NCBI RefSeq assembly: GCF_005144885.1
Contig: NZ_CP039690.1
Coordinates: 3,857,001 to 3,921,000, forward strand
Source: Phreatobacter stygius
Lineage (GTDB): Bacteria; Pseudomonadota; Alphaproteobacteria; Rhizobiales; Phreatobacteraceae
Length of the DNA: 64,000 nt
Direction: 5' to 3'
A program made the position numbers and the translations under genes. Shown piece after piece: positions 37,649-45,354 of this stretch. The first letter of the stretch is position 1. Every line of letters starts with the position of its first letter. The notes beneath the pieces are model-generated. The model did no database searches. It saw only the letters and a program-made list of their open reading frames with translations, and had not been told where the DNA came from.

Positions 37649-38706
37649 ACCGGACCCTGAGCCTGATGCTCGCCCTGCGCAAGACCGAGGCCGTTCCAGG
37701 CGTCGTCCTGACCGAAACGGCGGTGCCGCGCCCGGCCGGCGACGAGGTGATCGTCGCGGTCGAGGCGGCGGGCATTTGCGGCACCGACCTGCATATTGCC
37801 GACTGGACCGGCGGTTATGAAGCCATGACCAGCGCCATGCCGGTGACGCTCGGCCATGAATTCGCCGGCCGGGTCGTCGGCGGCGCCGGGATCCGGTCCG
37901 GCCAGCGCATCGTCGTGCGTCCTTCGGTCGTCTGCGGCACCTGTCCGTCCTGCCTGGGCGGTCGCTTCGAGCGCTGCACCAGCCGCACCGGCATCGGCAT
38001 TCGCCGCGACGGTGGCTTCGCTTCGCGGGTTGTCGTGCCGGCGGTCAATTGCATTGCGGTGCCCGATGGCCTGGATGCCGAAATCGCCGCGCTGACCGAG
38101 CCGATGACGGTGGCGGCCGAAGCCGCCGATCGTGCCATGATCCGGCCGGGCGCGCGGGTGCTGATCCTCGGGCCCGGCCCGATCGGGCTCGGCGTCGCGC
38201 TGTTCGTCGAAGCATCAGGCGCGACCGATATCGTGCTGGCCGGCCGCGACGACGCCGCCCGTTTTGCTTGCGCCCACGCGCTCGGCTTCCCTGCAACGAT
38301 CGATGTCGGCGACCGCCCTTTGGCCGAGGCCCTGCGCACCGGCGGCCAGGACAGGGCCTTCGACGTGGTCATCGAGGCGGCCGGTGTCGCGGCCCTGATC
38401 CCGCAGGCCCTCGACGTGCTCGACCAGGACGGCCTGCTCGTGGTGGTCGGCATCCATGCCCGTCCGGCGTCGCTTGATCTGACGAGGCTGGTGCGCGCCG
38501 GCCAGACCATCCGCGGCTCCTACCGCGCGCCCATCGCCACCTGGTCGCGGGTCGTCGACCGGCTCTCGGCCGAACCGGAACGCTTCCGCAGGCTGATCAC
38601 CCATCGGCTGCCCTTGTCCGAGGCCCTTGATGGACTTGCCGCCATGCGCGATCGCAGCGGCGTCAAGGTCATGCTGGACCCGCAGATGGACATGGTTGCC
38701 ACATGA
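37645..38706 (+). CDS. Zinc-dependent alcohol dehydrogenase (medium chain, Tdh/SDH-like)
   Basis: This 353-residue MDR enzyme has a GroES-like N-domain with catalytic zinc ligands in I-C-G-T-D-L-H and G-H-E-F-A-G. Structural zinc cysteines lie in V-C-G-T-C-P-S-C-L-G-G-R-F-E-R-C. The Rossmann motif L-G-P-G-P-I-G-L-G is near residue 180. Its substrate is a secondary alcohol, polyol or amino alcohol. Overlaps at both ends (ATGA each) tie it to the Bug receptor and the unknown protein that follows. Confidence 0.9.
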   Translation: MNRTLSLMLALRKTEAVPGVVLTETAVPRPAGDEVIVAVEAAGICGTDLHIADWTGGYEAMTSAMPVTLGHEFAGRVVGGAGIRSGQRIVVRPSVVCGTCPSCLGGRFERCTSRTGIGIRRDGGFASRVVVPAVNCIAVPDGLDAEIAALTEPMTVAAEAADRAMIRPGARVLILGPGPIGLGVALFVEASGATDIVLAGRDDAARFACAHALGFPATIDVGDRPLAEALRTGGQDRAFDVVIEAAGVAALIPQALDVLDQDGLLVVVGIHARPASLDLTRLVRAGQTIRGSYRAPIATWSRVVDRLSAEPERFRRLITHRLPLSEALDGLAAMRDRSGVKVMLDPQMDMVAT

Positions 38707-39302
38707 ACCTCTCCGGCACGGCTTTCCTGGCGCTGTGGAACGGCGTCGCGCCCGGCCATCTCAGCGCCTATCAGGACTGGCACGGCATCGAGCACGTGCC
38801 CGAGCGGCTGACCGTGCCGGGCATGCTGGCCGCCTGGCGCTATCAGGCCGGTGATGGCGACCAGGCGCATTTCTTCACGCTTTACGACCTCGCCTCGATC
38901 GAGGTGCTCGACACTCCGGCCTATCAGCGGCTGATCAACCAGCCGAGCCCTGAAAGCATCAGGATGCGTCCGCACCTGACCGGGTTCACCCGCATCATCT
39001 GCCGTATCGCGGCGCGCCAGGCTTCGCCATCGGCGGCCTTCATCGTGCCGCTGGTGACGGCCGAGGCCATTTCGCGCGATGGGGCGTCCGCCGGGTCTGG
39101 CTTGGCCATCCAGCATGGCGTCATCGCCGCCGATGCGCCGGGTCATCCGCTGGCGCGTGCAACCCCGACGACCGGGTCGGTCCTGCTGGTCGATGCCGAC
39201 GACCCGGCCGTGCTTCGCGCCGAGATCGCAAGGCGCGCGCCGGCCGCTGCCGCCACGACCAGCGCCTTTCGCCTGATCGGAGATTTTTTGCCGGCGGGCT
39301 GA
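38703..39302 (+). CDS. Protein of unknown function with dimeric alpha/beta-barrel-like repeats
   Basis: This 199-residue protein seems to be two ~95-residue halves. The first has F-L-A-L-W-N-G-V-A-P-G then Y-Q-D-W-H-G-I-E-H-V-P-E-R and G-M-L-A-A-W-R-Y, a pattern seen in small ferredoxin-like (DUF4286-type) proteins with a conserved histidine. The second half is more degenerate. I do not recognise a function. It overlaps the dehydrogenase gene by four bases and precedes the NTF2-like gene, so it probably serves the same pathway. Confidence 0.75.
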   Translation: MNLSGTAFLALWNGVAPGHLSAYQDWHGIEHVPERLTVPGMLAAWRYQAGDGDQAHFFTLYDLASIEVLDTPAYQRLINQPSPESIRMRPHLTGFTRIICRIAARQASPSAAFIVPLVTAEAISRDGASAGSGLAIQHGVIAADAPGHPLARATPTTGSVLLVDADDPAVLRAEIARRAPAAAATTSAFRLIGDFLPAG

Positions 39303-39368
39303 CCGGGTGCTAGACAGCCGCCGCCGAGTCATGATGGTGCGGGCCCGATCAGCTTTGGGAGCATGGAC

Positions 39369-39977
39369 ATGAACGACGAGACGATCGAACGGCTGGCCAT
39401 CCGCGACCTCGTGCAGAACTGGGCCCTGTGGCGCGATGCCGGCGACTGGGACCGGTTCGCCACCTGCTGGCACGCGGAAGCCCGCATGGCGGCCACCTGG
39501 TATCAGGGGCTGGCGAGCGATTTCATCAAGGTCAGCCGCGAAGGCTGGGCCAAGGGCGTCAGCATCCTGCATTTTCTCGGCGGCACGGCGATCGACCTCG
39601 ACGGCAGCCGCGCGATCGCCCAGACCAAGATGACCATTTCGCAGCGTGGCATGGTCCATGGCGTGTTGTGCGACGTCGTCTGCACCGGCCGCTTCCACGA
39701 CTTCATCGAAAAGCGCCACGGCGAATGGCGCCTGCTGTTCCGCCAGCCGATCTATGAAAAGGACCGGCTCGACCCGGTGCTGCCGGATGCCAAACTCACG
39801 CTCGACGCCGACCTGCTCGGCCAGTTCCCGGAAGGCTACCGCCACCTCGCCTATATCCAGACCCAGATCGGCTACACGGTGAAGCGCGACATGCCCGGCC
39901 TGCGCGGCCCAGAGGTCGAGGTGCTCTACCGGCGCGGCCGCGAATGGCTCGCCGGGCGGCTGGCGGAGCCGTGGTGA
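39369..39977 (+). CDS. SnoaL/NTF2-like (nuclear transport factor 2 family) protein
   Basis: This 202-residue protein starts with the SnoaL_4 pattern I-x-x-L-A-I-R-D-L-V and W-A-L-W-R-D-A-G-D-W-D-R-F-A-T-C-W-H, the cone-shaped fold of small hydratases, isomerases and dehydratases. It has about 60 more residues than minimal family members. The ATG at 39369 is chosen because GGGAG lies seven bases ahead; an ATG at 39363 is too close to it. It lies between the unknown protein and the arginase-family gene with gaps of 66 and 51 bases. The reaction is unknown. Confidence 0.82.
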   Translation: MNDETIERLAIRDLVQNWALWRDAGDWDRFATCWHAEARMAATWYQGLASDFIKVSREGWAKGVSILHFLGGTAIDLDGSRAIAQTKMTISQRGMVHGVLCDVVCTGRFHDFIEKRHGEWRLLFRQPIYEKDRLDPVLPDAKLTLDADLLGQFPEGYRHLAYIQTQIGYTVKRDMPGLRGPEVEVLYRRGREWLAGRLAEPW

Positions 39978-40028
39978 CAGGGTTTCGGCCGACCAAGGCA
40001 CGAGCCGCCGAGCGCGAAGGACTGACAC

Positions 40029-40964
40029 ATGACGATCACCGTGCCGCCGGAAGGTGGGCTGAACTTCCTCGCCGCGCCCTCGGCGCTTGACCTCCAGGCC
40101 CTGTCGGCCCGCTTCGCCGTCCTGGGCGCGCCCTGGGGCGTGCCCTACGGCATGCGCGGCATCGCAGGCGGCAACAGCGACGCGCCGCGTGCGGTGCGGG
40201 CTCGCTCCCATCGCCATGGCCACTTCGCCGGTCATCATGACTTCGATCTGGACGCGCCCTTGTTTTCGGCGGCCGAGGCGGGCCTGGTCGATTGTGGCGA
40301 TGTCGCCGGCGATCACCGCGACCTCAGGGCCAATGGCCGCCGGGTGACCGAGGCCGTGCGACTGATCGCAAGCCGCAACGCCGTGCCGATCGTCATTGGC
40401 GGCGACGACTCGGTGCCGGCTTTGGTCGCCGCCGGGCTCGAAGCCCAAGGCCCGCTGCATGTCGTCCAGGTCGATGCCCATCTGGACTTTCGCGACGAGG
40501 TCGATGGCGAGCGGCACGGTTATTCCAGTCCGATGCGGCGGGTCTCCGAAATGGCCTGGGTCGAACGCATCATCCATGTCGGCCAGCGTGGCATCGGCAG
40601 CGCGCGGCCGCAGGATGTCGCCGACAGCCTGGCCGCCGGCAACCGGATCGTCACGGCGCGGCAGGTTGCGCGCGATGGCATTGCCGCGGCCCTGGCGCAT
40701 GTCCCCGACGGCGCCAAGGTCTTCATATCCTTCGATTGCGACGGGCTCGATCCGTCGGTCATGCCCGGCACCGGCTCGCCTCTGCCCGGCGGGCTCGGTT
40801 TTTATGACGCTGTCGACCTGTTCACCGGCCTCGCCCGGCGCGGGGTGATCGCCGGCGTCGCCTTTGCCGAACACAATCCCGCGCTCGACGTCAACGCCAT
40901 CACCAGCCTCGGCATCGTCAGGCTGATCGTCAACATGATCGGCACGATCCTGCGCCGCGGCTGA
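40029..40964 (+). CDS. Arginase/agmatinase family ureohydrolase with altered metal ligand
   Basis: This 311-residue protein has three family motifs: G-G-D-D-S-V (residues 124-129), V-D-A-H-L-D (148-153) and S-F-D-C-D-G-L-D-P (234-242). Expected Mn ligands are present at D149, H151, D153, D236 and D238. The first motif is normally G-G-D-H-S; here D127 replaces the histidine. It would hydrolyse a guanidino compound to urea or a related C-N bond. It ends a row with a Bug receptor and a dehydrogenase, suggesting catabolism of an alcohol or amino-alcohol guanidine. It converges with the kinase gene nine bases away. Confidence 0.87.
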   Translation: MTITVPPEGGLNFLAAPSALDLQALSARFAVLGAPWGVPYGMRGIAGGNSDAPRAVRARSHRHGHFAGHHDFDLDAPLFSAAEAGLVDCGDVAGDHRDLRANGRRVTEAVRLIASRNAVPIVIGGDDSVPALVAAGLEAQGPLHVVQVDAHLDFRDEVDGERHGYSSPMRRVSEMAWVERIIHVGQRGIGSARPQDVADSLAAGNRIVTARQVARDGIAAALAHVPDGAKVFISFDCDGLDPSVMPGTGSPLPGGLGFYDAVDLFTGLARRGVIAGVAFAEHNPALDVNAITSLGIVRLIVNMIGTILRRG

Positions 40965-40973
40965 CGCCGCCGC

Positions 40974-42302
40974 TCAGGCAGGCGTCCGGCTCGGCTTCAG
41001 TTCGATGCGGGCGGTGAGCCCGTGCGGCGCGTGGTCGGCCAGCACCAGCCGGCCGCCATGGCCTTCTGCGATGGCGCGCGCAATGGTCAGTCCCAGGCCG
41101 AAACCGGTGTCGTTGCTGAGCGTGCGGGCGGCGTCGCCGCGGGCGAAAGGCTCCTGCATCTGGTCGCGCTCGCCGTCCGGAATGCCCGGGCCGTCATCCT
41201 CGACCTCGATCGCGACGCCGCCATCCGGGGCAATGCCCAGCCGCATGCGTGCGCTGCCGGCATATTTCAGCGCATTCTCGACGAGATTGGTCACCGCGCG
41301 CTGGATTTCGTTCGGCCGGATGTCCAGCCGCAGGGCCTCGGGGCCGTCATAGGGGACGCTCACGCCCATGTCGGAATATTGGTCGCGGATGGCCATCAGG
41401 ATGCTCGGCAATTCGGTCGGCATCAGCGGCTCGCCGCCGCGGCCGTCGCGCAGGTAGCTGAGCGTGCCGCGCACCAATGTCTCCATCTGGTCGAGGTCGG
41501 CCAGCATGCCGGTCCTCTGGCCCTGGTCGTCCATGAACTCGGCGCGCAGCCGGAGCCGGGTGATCGGCGTCCGCAAGTCATGGCTGACGGCGGCCAGCAT
41601 GCGCGTGCGTTCGGCGACGAATTTGGAGATGCGCGCCTGCATCTGGTTCATCGCATGGGCCAGTTGCCGGACCTCGCGGGGGCCGCGCTCGGGCAGCGCG
41701 ACGGCGATGTCATCGGCCGAATAGCGCCGCGCGGCTTCGGCGATCTCGTTCAGCGGGCGGGTCAGCGCCTTGGCCGCCCACAGGCTCAGCAGCACCAGGC
41801 TGATGCCGAGAAAGGCGAGCGTCGACAGCCCCGGTCCGAACAGCGGCGCGCGGGAGGAGCGCGGCAGGGTGACCCGGAACATGTCGCCGTCGCGCAGCCG
41901 CACCAGCAGTTCCTCGGCGGCGTCGGGGCGCGGCTCGGCCATCGGACCGAGCGGCCACACCGAAATGCCGGGAATCGCGCGGATGCGGCGAAAGCCGCGC
42001 TGCAGCGGCTCCTGCTCGGCCGGCGGCGTGGTTTCGGTGTCGCGCCGGATCGAGACGTCGGTCCGAGCGGTAGCGAGGCTCGCCAGCAGCGGGCCGCGTT
42101 CGGCCATCGGTGTCGCGTCGATCAGCGCCAGCAAGGCCGAGGCGCGGCCGGCCAGCTCGGCCGGATGGCGCGGCTTGAGATCTGTGTTCGACAGGGCGAA
42201 GACGATGGTCGCGATGAGATGGAAGATCGCCACCGCCCCGATGACCAGGGCGGCGATCTGCATGGTGATCCGGCGTGGCCTGAGATCGAACCTGTGGCGC
42301 AT
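40974..42302 (-). CDS. Sensor histidine kinase, EnvZ-like
   Basis: This 442-residue inner-membrane kinase has TM1 at about 15-37, a periplasmic sensor of ~115 residues, TM2 near 158-178, and HAMP at about 180-232. HisKA has A-V-S-H-D-L-R-T-P (the H phosphoacceptor near 242). The ATPase domain has N-box N-L-V-E-N-A-L-K-Y-A, G1 D-D-G-P-G-I-P and G2 G-F-G-L-G-L. Its first base overlaps the response regulator's stop. The stimulus is unknown; the EnvZ-like layout suggests envelope or osmotic input. Confidence 0.92.
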   Translation of the reverse strand: MRHRFDLRPRRITMQIAALVIGAVAIFHLIATIVFALSNTDLKPRHPAELAGRASALLALIDATPMAERGPLLASLATARTDVSIRRDTETTPPAEQEPLQRGFRRIRAIPGISVWPLGPMAEPRPDAAEELLVRLRDGDMFRVTLPRSSRAPLFGPGLSTLAFLGISLVLLSLWAAKALTRPLNEIAEAARRYSADDIAVALPERGPREVRQLAHAMNQMQARISKFVAERTRMLAAVSHDLRTPITRLRLRAEFMDDQGQRTGMLADLDQMETLVRGTLSYLRDGRGGEPLMPTELPSILMAIRDQYSDMGVSVPYDGPEALRLDIRPNEIQRAVTNLVENALKYAGSARMRLGIAPDGGVAIEVEDDGPGIPDGERDQMQEPFARGDAARTLSNDTGFGLGLTIARAIAEGHGGRLVLADHAPHGLTARIELKPSRTPA

Positions 42303-43021
42303 CAGGCCGCATCCACTTCCGGAGTGAACTGATAACCGGACGAGCGCACCGTGACGATGATGCTCGGTTCGTCGTCGCCGAGGCGGATCTTGCTGCGCAG
42401 ACGGCTGACCAGGATGTCGACGCTGCGCTCATAAGGGCCGACCGCGCGGCCCTGGGTCAGGTCGACGATCTGTTCGCGGCTCAAGGTGCGGCCGGGCCTT
42501 TCGCAGAACACGTTGAGCAGGTCGAACTCGGCGCTGGTAATGGCGACGCGGGCGCCGGACGCGTCGGTCAGGGTGCGCTGCACGGTATCGACCGTCCAGC
42601 CGAGGAAGCGATAATTGCGCACGCCCAGCGGCCGCGCCGCGACCGAGCCTTCGGCGGTGCGCCGCAACACCGCCCGGATCCGGGCCAGCAGCTCGCGCGG
42701 ATTGAACGGCTTGGCGACATAGTCGTCGGCGCCGATCTCCAGCCCGATGATGCGGTCGAGATCTTCGCCGCGCGCCGACAGCATGATGATCGGGATGGCG
42801 CTGGCGGCGCGGGCCCGCCGGCACAGGCTGAGCCCGTCTTCGCCCGGCAGCATGATGTCGAGGATCAACAGGTCGAAGCGGTGGTCGGCGAGCAGCCGAT
42901 CGAAATCCCGGCCGTCCGGCGCGACGGTCACCCGGAAGCTGTTGGTGCGCAGGTAGCGCGTCAGAAGCTTGCTGATCTCGCTGTCGTCTTCGACGATCAG
43001 GATGTGCGGCTGAGTGGACAT
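42302..43021 (-). CDS. Response regulator, OmpR-like
   Basis: This 239-residue protein has an N-terminal receiver with acidic pocket E11/D12/D13, phosphoacceptor D55 in L-I-L-D-I-M-L-P and conserved K in A-K-P-F. A C-terminal OmpR winged helix follows (R-S-V-D-I-L-V-S-R-L-R-S-K-I). The ATG at 43021 is chosen; an ATG at 43111 would add a non-conserved 30 residues. It is transcribed with the kinase gene and is divergent from msrQ, with 218 bases between. Confidence 0.92.
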   Translation of the reverse strand: MSTQPHILIVEDDSEISKLLTRYLRTNSFRVTVAPDGRDFDRLLADHRFDLLILDIMLPGEDGLSLCRRARAASAIPIIMLSARGEDLDRIIGLEIGADDYVAKPFNPRELLARIRAVLRRTAEGSVAARPLGVRNYRFLGWTVDTVQRTLTDASGARVAITSAEFDLLNVFCERPGRTLSREQIVDLTQGRAVGPYERSVDILVSRLRSKIRLGDDEPSIIVTVRSSGYQFTPEVDAA

Positions 43022-43239
43022 GGCTGTCTTATCGCGCGCTGCGTTGGTCTCCGGGACAAATTTATTGTTTCCGGTTGTATCCACCGGGTGCGGGGAGAAA
43101 ACCGGAAACATATGCGGAGATCATGGCTCGGCAGTCGAGGCTGCCACCCCCCACCATCACCGATTCGTGAGGCGGGGCCGGTAACGGCTTGCCGCCGGAG
43201 GCCGTATGACGTCACATCTCGATGATGTGGAGCCCCAGC

Positions 43240-44112
43240 ATGCTGCCGTGGAACGATCGGGCCGGACGATTGTCCGTCCTCAAGCTGGTCTTTTTCCTCG
43301 GCATCCTCGCGCCCGGCCTGTGGATCATCGCCCAGGCCGTGACGGGGACGCTCGGCTCCAAGCCGGTGACCGAGGCGATCCACCAGGCCGGCGACTGGAC
43401 CGTCAGGCTGCTGCTGCTGTCGCTCGCGGTGACGCCGTTCCGCTACGCCTTCGACTGGCCGAAGCTGATCGCCATCCGCCGCATGGTCGGCGTCGCGGCG
43501 CTCGCTTATGCGGTCATCCATCTCGGGCTCTACGTGGTCGAGCAGGGTTATGACCTGGCCAAGGTGGTCAGCGAGATCGTGCTGCGCATCTACCTGACCA
43601 TTGGCTTCGCCGCGCTGCTCGGCCTCGTCCTGCTCGGCGCCACCTCCACCGATGCGATGATCAAGCGGCTCGGCACCGCCAGGTGGAACCGGCTGCATCA
43701 GCTGATCTACGGCCTGACCGTGCTGGCGCTGCTGCACTTCTTCCTGCAGAGCAAGATCGACGTGACCGAGCCGACCTTGATGGCCGGGCTGTTCCTCTGG
43801 CTGGTCGGCTTTCGCCTGATGCGGCGCTTCGATGTCAAGATCACGCCGGTGTCGCTGATTGGCCTGGCGATCGCCGCCGCCGCCGCCACCGCACTGCTGG
43901 AAACCGGGTGGTATGCCGCCCGGACCGGGGTCATGGCCTCGCGCGTGTTCATGGCCAATTTCTCCATCGATATTGGGCTGAGGCCCGCCGCCTGGGTGCT
44001 GATCACAGGCCTTGGCATTGCCGGCGTCACGCTCTTGCGCCGGCTGACCGGCGAACCCGACCGCGGCCGCCGGGGCCGAACCCGGCAGCCTGTCGCCAGC
44101 GCCGCCGAATGA
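43240..44112 (+). CDS. msrQ: MsrQ-like heme-binding membrane subunit
   Basis: This 290-residue membrane protein has a ferric-reductase-like core. Histidines likely to hold heme are in V-I-H-L-G-L-Y (about 90) and L-H-Q-L-I-Y and L-L-H-F-F-L (about 150-170). MsrQ carries electrons from the quinone pool to the periplasmic reductase MsrP, which repairs oxidised methionine. No msrP gene is next to it; an msrB gene follows 30 bases downstream. GGAG at 43229-43232 supports the ATG at 43240 rather than 43222. The C-terminal ~90 residues, with extra hydrophobic segments, are longer than typical MsrQ. Confidence 0.8.
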   Translation: MLPWNDRAGRLSVLKLVFFLGILAPGLWIIAQAVTGTLGSKPVTEAIHQAGDWTVRLLLLSLAVTPFRYAFDWPKLIAIRRMVGVAALAYAVIHLGLYVVEQGYDLAKVVSEIVLRIYLTIGFAALLGLVLLGATSTDAMIKRLGTARWNRLHQLIYGLTVLALLHFFLQSKIDVTEPTLMAGLFLWLVGFRLMRRFDVKITPVSLIGLAIAAAAATALLETGWYAARTGVMASRVFMANFSIDIGLRPAAWVLITGLGIAGVTLLRRLTGEPDRGRRGRTRQPVASAAE

Positions 44113-44142
44113 CCATATGACTGTCCGAAACGGAGATCCGCC

Positions 44143-44562
44143 ATGACCCGCACCGCCGAACATGCCGCTCACAGCTACCCGGTCACCCATAGCGACGAGG
44201 AATGGCGCCGCCTGTTGACGCCGGAGCAATATGCCGTGCTGCGCGGCCACGGTACCGAGCGGCCGGGCAGCTGCGCGCTGAACTACGAAAAGCGCGCCGG
44301 CACCTTCTCCTGCGTCGGCTGCGGCCAGGACCTGTTCGTCTCGGGCAAGAAATTCGAGAGCGGCACCGGCTGGCCGAGCTTCGACCGGCCGCTCGAAGGG
44401 TCGGTCGAGGAGACCGTCGACCGCAGCTACGGCATGACGCGCACCGAAGTGCATTGCAGCCGCTGCGGCGGCCATCTCGGCCATGTCTTCCCCGACGGCC
44501 CGCCGCCGACCGGCCTGCGCTACTGCATCAACGGCGTCGCCATGAACTTCAAGCCGGCATGA
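44143..44562 (+). CDS. msrB: Peptide-methionine (R)-S-oxide reductase
   Basis: This 139-residue cytoplasmic enzyme reduces methionine-R-sulfoxide in proteins. Zinc cysteines are C57, C60, C105 and C108 (two C-x-x-C motifs). The catalytic cysteine is C128 in R-Y-C-I-N-G-V-A-M-N-F. The G-T-G-W-P-S-F substrate loop is intact. C44 might act as resolving cysteine. It follows msrQ by 30 bases, so both probably belong to one oxidative-repair operon. Confidence 0.95.
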   Translation: MTRTAEHAAHSYPVTHSDEEWRRLLTPEQYAVLRGHGTERPGSCALNYEKRAGTFSCVGCGQDLFVSGKKFESGTGWPSFDRPLEGSVEETVDRSYGMTRTEVHCSRCGGHLGHVFPDGPPPTGLRYCINGVAMNFKPA

Positions 44563-44620
44563 TCGACAGGTCGTGGGGATCAGGGACAAGACTGGGCATG
44601 ACGGCGTGTTGGCCTGACAC

Positions 44621-44686
44621 GGTTTTGGGCCACGAGCGCACGACTTCAGCTCCGCGGAACGCCCGGTAAAGCCCGTGGCCAAAACA
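44621..44686. repeat. Inverted repeat after msrB
   Basis: GGTTTTGGGCCACG at 44621-44634 pairs with CGTGGCCAAAACACC at 44674-44688, with one bulged base. A ~40-base spacer separates the arms. It sits in the 189-base gap after msrB and could end the msrQB transcript or be a dispersed palindrome. Confidence 0.55.
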
Positions 44687-44708
44687 CCGCTTCCGCTTGG
44701 CCGATTCG

Positions 44709-44742
44709 CGTGGGATGTCAGGATGGCACCTGACATCCCACG
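44709..44742 (+). promoter_or_regulatory. Perfect 14-bp hairpin just before a start codon
   Basis: CGTGGGATGTCAGG, a 6-base loop and CCTGACATCCCACG form a perfect stem ending ten bases before the ATG at 44752. There is no T-run. It could mask or expose the GAGCGG ribosome site, or serve as a dimeric protein-binding site. Which of these applies cannot be told from sequence. Confidence 0.6.
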
Positions 44743-44751
44743 AGCGGCGAA

Positions 44752-45309
44752 ATGGCCTTGGAAGATCCGGCAGTCCCCCCCGCAGCGTTCAACCGCGACC
44801 TCGCCCTGATCGATGTCGCGCGCGTCATCGTCACGGCCGCGCTCACCATCGGCTCGGTGCTGCTGACCGCCTTCGGCTTCGTCGAGCGGATGATCGGCAT
44901 CGAGAAGATCGCCACCGACCGGCGTTATGCGCTGCTGGCGCTGATGCCCGGCGCCGCGGCGCTGGCTTTCCTCGCCAGCGCCCGCTCGCTCGGCGCGATC
45001 TACGACGTGACGGTGCCGGCGCGCCGGGTCTCCACGCTGAAGAGAATGCTGCTTAGGGCCGGCGATCTCTCCGGCGCCTATGGCCTGTTCGCGCTGGTCA
45101 TTTCGGCCCTCGTCGGGGTCGCGACCGTCATCGCCGTCGCGCTCTTTGTCGACCTGAAGCTGCTCGCGGTCTCGGTCGTCGCCGGTGTCGTGGCTTTCCT
45201 CATATCGATCCTCGGCATGCTGACGCGATCGTCACCCGGCCGCAAGGTCACCGATCTGGTCCTCGTCCTGGCGATCGTCGCGCTGATGCTGCTCGACCTC
45301 GTCACCTGA
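44752..45309 (+). CDS. Small membrane protein of unknown function
   Basis: This 185-residue protein has four or five hydrophobic segments (about 21-43, 60-78, 107-128, 130-150, 163-182). A short cytoplasmic start contains D-L-A-L-I-D-V-A-R-V. No known domain is recognised. It stands alone downstream of a strong hairpin and convergent with the ABC ATPase gene. Codon use is like its neighbours. Confidence 0.75.
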   Translation: MALEDPAVPPAAFNRDLALIDVARVIVTAALTIGSVLLTAFGFVERMIGIEKIATDRRYALLALMPGAAALAFLASARSLGAIYDVTVPARRVSTLKRMLLRAGDLSGAYGLFALVISALVGVATVIAVALFVDLKLLAVSVVAGVVAFLISILGMLTRSSPGRKVTDLVLVLAIVALMLLDLVT

Positions 45310-45354
45310 TGGGGCGCGGGCGCTGCCCTGCGGGCGGCGCCCGGGCGAGACCGG

